38,230 nt of DNA from Holophagaceae bacterium (lineage in GTDB: Bacteria; Acidobacteriota; Holophagae; Holophagales; Holophagaceae): NCBI GenBank assembly GCA_025361125.1, contig JANYBM010000129.1:1-38230 (forward strand), written 5' to 3'. The notes beneath the pieces were generated by a model that had not been told where the DNA came from, did not search any database, and saw only the letters and a list, made by a program, of their open reading frames with translations. How positions within the stretch are numbered: position 1 is the first letter of the stretch; each line of letters begins with the position of its first letter. The position numbers and the translations under genes are program-made. Shown here in pieces: positions 33,073 through 38,230 of this stretch.

Positions 33073-33720
33073 ATGATCATTCCCCAAATCACCCCACCCT
33101 TCCTGCTCAACTGGGGTTTTTCCACCAGGCTGGATGACCTCACGGAGCTACCGCCCGTGAGGCTCTCCCAGGTTCATGGCTGTAAGGTCGTGAGTTCTTT
33201 AGATGAAGTACAGGAAGCCGATGGCCTCTGGACCACGAAACCCTGCACCCGAATTGGCGTTCGCGTGGCAGACTGCGTGCCTATTCTGCTCGCGGGATTT
33301 GCGCGGGGGAAACCGTGGGTTGCCACCTTGCATGCGGGTTGGCGCGGAGCGGTAGCCGGGATCTTTCGCAACGGCATCGAACTGTTCAAAGCACAGGGGG
33401 GCGACCTTGCCTCGTTAGCGTGGTCCTTCGGTCCCTGTATCCAGCCTTGCCATTTTGAAGTGGGAACGGAAGTGATCGAGGCTGCCCGAATAGATTCCGC
33501 GTGGCACGATGCCTTGGTATCCATGGGCTCATTTGGCTCGTCCGAAAAGCCTCATCTTGATCTTCATGGCCTCTTGCGAGCTCAGGGATTGAGTATGGGA
33601 CTGAACCCGGCAAATGAAGGCTCGGTGCCTCTTTGTACTGTTTGCCAGAGCGACCTTCTTTGGTCCTACCGGCGCGGTGATCGCACCGAGCGGCAATGGG
33701 GATGGATCGAGATTGGTTGA
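33073..33720 (+). CDS. pgeF: PgeF/YfiH-family laccase-domain protein
   Basis: The 215-residue protein shows VRVADCVPILL, TLHAGWRGAVAGI and FGPCIQPCHFEVG. These carry the His-Cys-His zinc site of the YfiH (DUF152, polyphenol oxidase/purine nucleosidase-like) family, and a C-terminal CTVCQ segment follows. In E. coli YfiH (PgeF) acts in editing peptidoglycan precursors, and human relatives are purine nucleosidases. The gene lies 100 bases after the UbiA-like gene behind a 7-base repeat tract. No clear ribosome site is seen, but the ATG is placed as expected. Confidence 0.93.
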   Translation: MIIPQITPPFLLNWGFSTRLDDLTELPPVRLSQVHGCKVVSSLDEVQEADGLWTTKPCTRIGVRVADCVPILLAGFARGKPWVATLHAGWRGAVAGIFRNGIELFKAQGGDLASLAWSFGPCIQPCHFEVGTEVIEAARIDSAWHDALVSMGSFGSSEKPHLDLHGLLRAQGLSMGLNPANEGSVPLCTVCQSDLLWSYRRGDRTERQWGWIEIG

Positions 33721-33747
33721 ATTGCCGATTCCTGATTCCCGGTTCCC
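33720..33747. repeat. degenerate 7-base repeat tract
   Basis: AATTGCC, GATTCCT, GATTCCC and GGTTCCC occur back to back, directly at the end of pgeF. Spacing is exactly seven bases. The sequence differs from the other two tracts nearby. Confidence 0.55.
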
Positions 33748-33783
33748 AATTTGAAATGCAGTGGGGAAGCGCCTTCGCAGGGT

Positions 33784-33818
33784 TCAATCGACAATCACCA
33801 AGCATCAATCGACAATAG
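33784..33818. repeat. degenerate 7-base repeat tract in the spoVG leader
   Basis: TCAATCG, ACAATCA, CCAAGCA, TCAATCG and ACAATAG run in 7-base phase up to 4 bases before the spoVG start codon. The 12-base string TCAATCGACAAT occurs twice, 21 bases apart (three units). Confidence 0.55.
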
Positions 33819-33822
33819 AAGC

Positions 33823-34185
33823 ATGCTGAACATCACCGAAGTGCGAATCAATAAAGTCGAAGGGGACGAAAAATTGCGTGCCTTCGCGAGCCTGGTCTTA
33901 GATGAATGTTTCCTGGTCGGCGATCTGAGGGTGTTGGAAAACGAGGAAGGCTACTATGTGGTCATGCCCAGCAAACGCAAGCGGGACGGCAGTTTCAAGG
34001 ATATCGCCTATCCTCTGAACACTGGGGCCAAGGACTTTATCCAGGAGAAGGTCTTGCTGGCCTTCGAGGAAGCCACCGGGCGCAAAGCCATCTCCCGCAT
34101 TGAGCAGGGCGAACCAGGTCCAGTCCGCCCTGACCTGCTCGGTGTCGAGGAGTTCGGTTTCACGCCCAAGAGCACGCCGGGCTGA
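33823..34185 (+). CDS. spoVG: SpoVG-family nucleic-acid-binding regulator
   Basis: The ATG at 33823 gives 120 residues. The N-terminal part (ITEVRINKVEGDEKLRAFASLVLDE, with the central DECFLVGDLRVLEN) and VVMPSKRKRDGSFKDIAYPLN are the SpoVG core. SpoVG proteins bind RNA and DNA and regulate septation and virulence in Firmicutes and Borrelia. The C-terminal tail is longer than in Bacillus. The start is placed by homology; no good ribosome site precedes it. Instead the leader is a 7-base repeat tract. It converges with the gene at 34190, separated by only 4 bases. Confidence 0.93.
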   Translation: MLNITEVRINKVEGDEKLRAFASLVLDECFLVGDLRVLENEEGYYVVMPSKRKRDGSFKDIAYPLNTGAKDFIQEKVLLAFEEATGRKAISRIEQGEPGPVRPDLLGVEEFGFTPKSTPG

Positions 34186-34189
34186 ATGC

Positions 34190-35026
34190 TTAATAACGCC
34201 TTGGCGGTGGCGGCGCGAAATCACCGTCCCACATGCGATTCCGTGGAGGCTGCGGTGGTTGGATGCGGATCACACCCAGGCGGCAAAGGGTCTCGCGCCA
34301 CTCGTACTTGATGAAGGTCTTTTCATAAGCTGTGGCCTCAGGCTCGAAGGCCACAGCGATGGAGGGGGAATATTCTTCGCTGCCATACCCGGTACCCGCT
34401 TCGGCTTTCTTATCGCGCTGGACCGAGTCTCGGCTCGATTCGGCGGCCACGCCTGGTGACATGGGGGACGTCGGTGCCATGGCTCCAGCGCCCGACATGG
34501 ATTTTCGCGGCTGGTCATTCCGGTATTCATGCCGGTATTGGGGTACGGGTTGATGCCGCACTTCCGGGTAGGCCGCCAGGGCGATGACCCCCATGGCCGA
34601 TTCATCATTGAAAGCCGCAGCATAGGAGTCAGGCGCTTCGGTGAAGTAGAAGCGGTTGATCTTGTCCCTACCCGTGCGCCAGCCGCCATATTCCGCCGTA
34701 GCGTAAGGTTCCAGGATGTACATCTGCTCATTGTTTCGAAGCCAGGATTTCCCGCCCGACAGGATGTTCCGCCCATCCACGGCGATGACCACACCCACAC
34801 GGCGAGCCAAGTTGTTCCGCACCATGACGCGGTAGTTTTCACCCTTCACCGCTTCAGCGTAAACCCTGGAATTGCCGCCTCGATTCGCAGCCGGGTAAAA
34901 GGAAAGCCCGCGGCCGGAATCGGTTCGGATTTCCAAGGTGACCGCGCGTCCGACACTGTCCGCGACCACTGGGACAGCGCAACTGACCAGTCCTGCAGCA
35001 AGCAAGAACATCGTTGGGGATTTCAT
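34190..35026 (-). CDS. secreted protein, likely output gene of the ECF sigma factor
   Basis: The 278-residue protein has a signal peptide (MKSPTMFLLAAGLVSCAVPVVA). The mature N-terminal half (about 25-160) contains a conserved-looking block (NNLARRVGVVIAVDGRNIL, with KSWLRNNEQMYILEPY) known to me only from uncharacterised exported proteins. Residues about 170-225 are Pro/Ser/Ala-rich and disordered-looking, and the C-terminus ends in a Pro-rich tail (PPQPPRNR...PPPPRRY). An AGGAGG ribosome site is 5 bases upstream. A sigma-E-type promoter copy lies at 35057-35085. It is downstream of the anti-sigma gene and probably transcribed both with it and on its own. Confidence 0.82.
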   Translation of the reverse strand: MKSPTMFLLAAGLVSCAVPVVADSVGRAVTLEIRTDSGRGLSFYPAANRGGNSRVYAEAVKGENYRVMVRNNLARRVGVVIAVDGRNILSGGKSWLRNNEQMYILEPYATAEYGGWRTGRDKINRFYFTEAPDSYAAAFNDESAMGVIALAAYPEVRHQPVPQYRHEYRNDQPRKSMSGAGAMAPTSPMSPGVAAESSRDSVQRDKKAEAGTGYGSEEYSPSIAVAFEPEATAYEKTFIKYEWRETLCRLGVIRIQPPQPPRNRMWDGDFAPPPPRRY

Positions 35027-35056
35027 GGGAGCCTCCTATCAAATGGGCCTGCTCTG

Positions 35057-35085
35057 TTAGACAAGAGGGCCTACGCGAAAGTTCC
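35057..35085 (-). promoter_or_regulatory. sigma-E-type promoter of the secreted-protein gene
   Basis: On the minus strand GGAACTT (-35) is followed after 17 bases by TCTAA (-10). It matches the promoter before the ECF sigma gene in both elements and in spacing, and the extended -10 reads TGTCTAA against TGTCGAA. It lies 30 bases before the start codon at 35026. Confidence 0.7.
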
Positions 35086-35102
35086 CAAGACCTGGTTTTC
35101 GA

Positions 35103-36221
35103 TTACCAGCTAATCCTGATGATGACCAATGAAGGATGTTCGCCTGGGAGGTCTGGCTGCTGCAGGATCCTGCCGAGCCTCGCCAATCGGGAAAGCAGTT
35201 CCGGTAAACGATTTGATTCGATCCGCGCACTCAATACACGGGGAGCAATCGGCTCGCGTTGGGACACCATGGTGGCCCCAGCCCTTGTCAGTTCACGTTC
35301 AACCATGGCCTCGGCGGAGTGGAGATCGCGCAGCTCCAGGCGGATCACCCAAATCGCGGCGTCTGCCTTGTCCTTTTGCTCCTGGGCATTCATGAGTTGA
35401 CCTTTAGCGTCGGCCATTCCCCCGCGGGGACCTTCCTTTGATGAGTCGGCCCGAACCGACCCTTCCTCACGCTTCAAGGTTTTCTTGGCCTGCCGCGTGG
35501 GAACCGCCACAGACTCAGCCGCCGCAGGCGCTCCAGCGCCTACGGAGGCTCCAGCCAGGGCGGAAGGTGCTGAAGGTGCGACGGCTGGAGGTTCCGGGCG
35601 TGCCCTGTCTCTTTCCTGCTTTTCCCTTTCAACATTGGGCGACACGATTGGCGTTGGCGTGGCTGTTGGAGGCGGAGCAAAGCCTGCTTCCGCTGGCTTG
35701 GAAGCTTCGAGTAGGTTCTGTTGTGTTCCCGGCTGTAAGGATTTCCCTAGGCCTGTTGGTTCATTTCTGGATTTCGGAATGAGCTTATCTTGTGCTTCTA
35801 GAGCTTTAGCGGGCAGGCTTTGCAATGGTGCCGGGGCATCAAGCTGCTTCATCTCAGTGAAGACATCACGTTCCGACCGTTGGGATTTCAAGAGGTAGAA
35901 CCCCGTAGCCGCCAGTAGCAGGATGCTCGCAACCTGAAGCTGGGGCTTCATCACGATGGGACGGATAAAGCGTCTCCAAAAGGAGGCTTGAGGCTGAGCT
36001 TCAGCCCGGATCCTCGCCATGATTTTCGAGGCCAGCCAAGGCGGAGGTTCAAGCGTTTCGAGCCCTTTAAGCTGGGCATGTGTCCACTGAAGTTCCTTCC
36101 AGGCCGCGCGGCATTCCGGGCATTGCGCCACATGCTTATCCAATAGCACCTTTTTTTCAGGTGAGAGTATCTGATCAAGGGCTTCAGACATCAGCTCGAG
36201 GACTTCTCGGCAGGCCGTCAT
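35103..36221 (-). CDS. zinc-finger anti-sigma factor with DUF2275-like C-terminus
   Basis: The ATG at 36221 overlaps the sigma-factor stop (ATGA) and yields 372 residues. The N-terminal zf-HC2 anti-sigma domain carries His30, Cys34 and Cys37 (HVAQCPEC), which clamp the sigma factor. A membrane helix lies at about 95-115. A long Pro/Ala/Ser/Lys-rich periplasmic linker (about 150-270) leads to a compact domain at the end (VIRLELRDLHSAEAMVERELTR...), which resembles the sensor region of DUF2275 proteins. The role is to hold the ECF sigma at the membrane until an envelope signal releases it. Confidence 0.9.
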   Translation of the reverse strand: MTACREVLELMSEALDQILSPEKKVLLDKHVAQCPECRAAWKELQWTHAQLKGLETLEPPPWLASKIMARIRAEAQPQASFWRRFIRPIVMKPQLQVASILLLAATGFYLLKSQRSERDVFTEMKQLDAPAPLQSLPAKALEAQDKLIPKSRNEPTGLGKSLQPGTQQNLLEASKPAEAGFAPPPTATPTPIVSPNVEREKQERDRARPEPPAVAPSAPSALAGASVGAGAPAAAESVAVPTRQAKKTLKREEGSVRADSSKEGPRGGMADAKGQLMNAQEQKDKADAAIWVIRLELRDLHSAEAMVERELTRAGATMVSQREPIAPRVLSARIESNRLPELLSRLARLGRILQQPDLPGEHPSLVIIRISW

Positions 36222-36802
36222 AGGGGCTCCATGGCGCGTTTCAGGCAATCCTTGATGCCCTCTCGCGCCCGGAACAATCTGGATTTCACGGTGCCTTCCC
36301 GCACCTGCAACATCGCCCCGATTTCCTGGTAGGAATGTTCCTGCAGATCACGCAGCACCAGGACTTCCCGGAAATCCTGCGGGAGTTCCTGGATGCAGGA
36401 TTGGATTTTTTTCCGCACTGCGGTTGCTTCCATTTGCTCCAGGGCCGAGGGCGCCTGTGAAGGGGGATCGTGGCGCAGCTCACCGTCATCGGTTGCCAAG
36501 GTCGCATCCAACGAATAGGCTTCGTGACTGCGCCGGGCCTTGATCCGCACGAGTCCATTCCGCGCGTGATTCAAAGTAATGGTGGTGAGCCAGGTGCCGA
36601 AACGGGCGTCTCCGCGAAACGTCGAAAGATTTTTATAAGCGGATACAAAGGCATCCTGCACCACCTCGCAAGCTTCGTCATAATCACCGACCACGCGGTA
36701 GGCCAGATTCAACATGGCCTTCTGGTGCCGCCGCACCAGCCATTCAAAGGCCTGTTCGGAGCGTTCTGCATCCCCCGACCGGCAGGCCGACACCAGCTCC
36801 AC
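36218..36802 (-). CDS. RpoE-like ECF sigma factor
   Basis: The product has sigma region 2 (AFEWLVRRHQKAMLNLAYRV, then DEACEVVQDAFVSAYKNL and RGDARFGTWLTTITLNHARN) and region 4 (LPQDFREVLVLRDLQEHSYQEIGAMLQVREGTVKSRLFRAR). I place the start at the GTG at 36802 (194 residues), because GAGGAG lies 9 bases upstream and the predicted promoter leaves a leader of about 30 bases. The ATG at 36838 would add 12 residues but has no ribosome site and would lie only 3 bases after the -10 element. The stop overlaps the anti-sigma start. It is autoregulated through the promoter at 36842-36870. Confidence 0.93.
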   Translation of the reverse strand: MELVSACRSGDAERSEQAFEWLVRRHQKAMLNLAYRVVGDYDEACEVVQDAFVSAYKNLSTFRGDARFGTWLTTITLNHARNGLVRIKARRSHEAYSLDATLATDDGELRHDPPSQAPSALEQMEATAVRKKIQSCIQELPQDFREVLVLRDLQEHSYQEIGAMLQVREGTVKSRLFRAREGIKDCLKRAMEPL

Positions 36803-36841
36803 ATCGTCCGTCTCCTCGTTTAACCGCGGCACGCTCATATA

Positions 36842-36870
36842 TTCGACAGTTTAGGCGGCGGTAAAGTTCC
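36842..36870 (-). promoter_or_regulatory. sigma-E-type autoregulatory promoter
   Basis: GGAACTT (-35) and TCGAA (-10) are separated by 17 bases on the minus strand and lie in the spacer between the asparaginase gene and the sigma gene. This matches the E. coli sigma-E pattern (GGAACTT, then TCnnA), and a twin lies before the gene at 35026. Confidence 0.72.
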
Positions 36871-36886
36871 CCGATGACGATTTGGC

Positions 36887-38005
36887 TCACTCACCGGGCT
36901 TTCCCGCGAAGAGCGCCTCTGTGGGTTCCGTGCGGGGGCCTTTGGCATCACAGATGGCATAGGTGGATGCGTAAAGCGAAACACCCGCGTAGTCCCCCCT
37001 CCCGCTCAGGACGTAGAAACTCACATTGAAATTGGGCAGGCCGCGGGCATTCAGGAGGGACTTCCTCACGGTGTTGGCCTGAATGCGGCGCAGAGCCTCC
37101 ATCCCCGCGTCCTTGGGCTGCATGCCCCGTCGCATCAGTTCGACGATGAGAAAGGAGCAGAGCCCGTAGAGATTGGCTTCACCTCGACCCGTGGAACCTG
37201 CGGCGCCCACTTGGCCATCCACATAAAGTCCTGCGCCCAGGATGGGGCTATCGCCAACACGGCCAGGAATCTTCCAAGCCAATCCGCTGGTTGTGGTTAC
37301 GCCGCAAACCTCACCCTTGTTATTCACGCCGTTGCAATTGATGGTGCCGTAGTAATGCTCAGGATCAATGAGTCCCTCCCGCACCATTTGCAGGCCCGCC
37401 TCGAAACCCAATCTGGATTGTTGTTTGGGGTCCAACCAGTGATTGCCATCCGTGCGACGCTTCCACTCCAGCCAGAGTTTGCGGGAGTGCTCCGTGTTGA
37501 GATCGGCCTCAATGGTAAAACCCAGCTGCCTGGCGAAAGTCTGGGCATCATGGCCCACCAAAAGGTGGTGATCCGTTTGTTCCATGACCGCTTTGGCGAC
37601 TCTGGAAGGTGTGCGGATTCCCTCCAGGCAGGCAACACCCCCTGCCCGTTTCGTCGGCCCATGCATGCAGCAGGAATCCAGTTGCACCACGCCCTCCGCA
37701 TTGGGCAGGCCGCCGTAGCCCACGCTGTCATCTTCTGGATCCAATTCCACGATGTTCACCCCTTGGATGAGAGCATCCAGGACATCAGAACCTTGCTCCA
37801 TCAGCGCGAAGGCCTGAGCCACGCAGGTGAGCGATCCGCCGTTCTTGAAGCGGTTGCCATTGGCGCTGGAGATGACCACGAGCCGCGGGCTGGAGCGCTT
37901 CACGGCAGGCGCCTGGGATTTTGGAGTCGCTAGAGGCAAAGTTGTAGCAACACCTGCGGCGGCGCTGGTTTGAAGGAAAGCGCGGCGATCGATGGGGTGT
38001 GGCAT
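36887..38005 (-). CDS. Tat-exported N4-(beta-N-acetylglucosaminyl)-L-asparaginase
   Basis: The ATG at 38005 has a GAGG site 6 bases upstream and gives 372 residues; the frame reads further upstream but with no protein-like content. A twin-arginine signal (DRRAFLQTSAAAG, residues 6-18) is followed by the Ntn-hydrolase domain with SVGYGGLPNAEGVVQLD, the self-cleavage nucleophile Thr221 in YYGTINCNG, and the downstream KIPGRVGDSPILGAG and GAAGSTGRGE. The family cleaves the GlcNAc-Asn bond of glycosylasparagine after autoproteolysis. The periplasmic location suits scavenging of glycopeptides. The gene is separated from the ECF operon by a short spacer. Confidence 0.93.
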   Translation of the reverse strand: MPHPIDRRAFLQTSAAAGVATTLPLATPKSQAPAVKRSSPRLVVISSANGNRFKNGGSLTCVAQAFALMEQGSDVLDALIQGVNIVELDPEDDSVGYGGLPNAEGVVQLDSCCMHGPTKRAGGVACLEGIRTPSRVAKAVMEQTDHHLLVGHDAQTFARQLGFTIEADLNTEHSRKLWLEWKRRTDGNHWLDPKQQSRLGFEAGLQMVREGLIDPEHYYGTINCNGVNNKGEVCGVTTTSGLAWKIPGRVGDSPILGAGLYVDGQVGAAGSTGRGEANLYGLCSFLIVELMRRGMQPKDAGMEALRRIQANTVRKSLLNARGLPNFNVSFYVLSGRGDYAGVSLYASTYAICDAKGPRTEPTEALFAGKPGE

Positions 38006-38230
38006 GGGAACCTCGGGGGCATATCTGGGAAGACTAGTCCAAAGCGTAACCGCCTCTAAGATTGTTCGGCCATAGGCTGGAAGGCATCCTCGGGGCTGGC
38101 ATCTGGTTGGGGAGGAAGGATTCGCTTCGCTCCCCGGCACTGGCTGGCCCCGGAAATTCCGCTTCGCGGAACCGGCTGCGAACGCTCTCGCGTCCTCCGC
38201 CTTTTCCGACCGGGCCGCCATTGCCGTTCG
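38006..38230. other. upstream region of the asparaginase gene, with hairpin motifs
   Basis: I see no convincing gene up to the right edge. The frame continuing from the asparaginase gene is open, but its composition is not protein-like. Short hairpins resemble those at 311-378: TTCCGC-TTC-GCGGAA lies at 38157-38171, and GGATTCGCTTCGCTCC near 38120 is an imperfect one. They may be intergenic repeat elements. Confidence 0.4.

Noticed and set aside
33784-33818. CRISPR-like array in the spoVG leader
   Set aside because: Units are only 7 bases with no unique spacers, and no cas genes are present; it is a short tandem repeat.

Overview
The window looks like chromosomal sequence from a diderm bacterium with LPS-type lipid export, at moderately high GC. 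The best guess is an Acidobacteriota member of the Holophagae (Geothrix/Holophaga-like). This rests on gene content and general family resemblance, not on a search, so it is only moderately secure. There is no phage, plasmid, transposase or CRISPR array; this is housekeeping chromosome with a few accessory cassettes.

Layout. (1) 1-3933, minus strand: the start of an unidentified gene runs off the left edge, preceded by a three-component lipid transporter, pqiABC. (2) 4413-5282: a glycine-zipper lipoprotein with a strong terminator. (3) 5332-8809, minus strand: a cassette of a secreted His-rich helical protein, an encapsulated ferritin, an encapsulin shell, a stand-alone CheB-type methylesterase and a YihY membrane protein. 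A perfect inverted repeat lies upstream. (4) 9548-11050: a solitary secreted protein with a textbook terminator. (5) 11291-17169: YceH-like protein, periplasmic cyclophilin, tRNA-Ile2(CAT), arabinose-5-phosphate isomerase, an LptF-LptG fusion and a CcoG/NapH-like membrane ferredoxin. (6) 17166-19169: mnmA, then tRNA-Cys and tRNA-Gly with a duplicated tRNA 3' end and terminator, then a Fur-family regulator divergent from a sensor kinase. (7) 21155-34185: one long plus-strand gene train: Hfq-like protein, pdxA with an insertion, class IV aminotransferase, degenerate hybrid sensor protein, glmU, mlaEFD, DUF116, quinone oxidoreductase, UbiA-like prenyltransferase, pgeF and spoVG. Many genes in it overlap by 1-4 bases. 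(8) 34190-38005, minus strand: Tat-exported asparaginase, ECF sigma factor, its zinc-finger anti-sigma factor and a secreted protein. Two nearly identical sigma-E-type promoters define the likely regulon.

Theme. Envelope biogenesis dominates: two MCE-type lipid transporters (Pqi and Mla), LPS transport (single-chain LptFG), Kdo precursor synthesis (KdsD), UDP-GlcNAc synthesis (GlmU) and an envelope-stress-type sigma circuit. The most distinctive observations are the single-chain LptFG, the MlaD carrying a predicted beta-rich C-terminal domain that could reach the outer membrane, an Hfq-like Sm protein with a long N-terminal extension and altered YKH motif, a hybrid sensor protein whose kinase and receiver residues are lost, the paired GGAACTT-N17-TCnAA promoters, and three different degenerate 7-base repeat tracts in neighbouring spacers.
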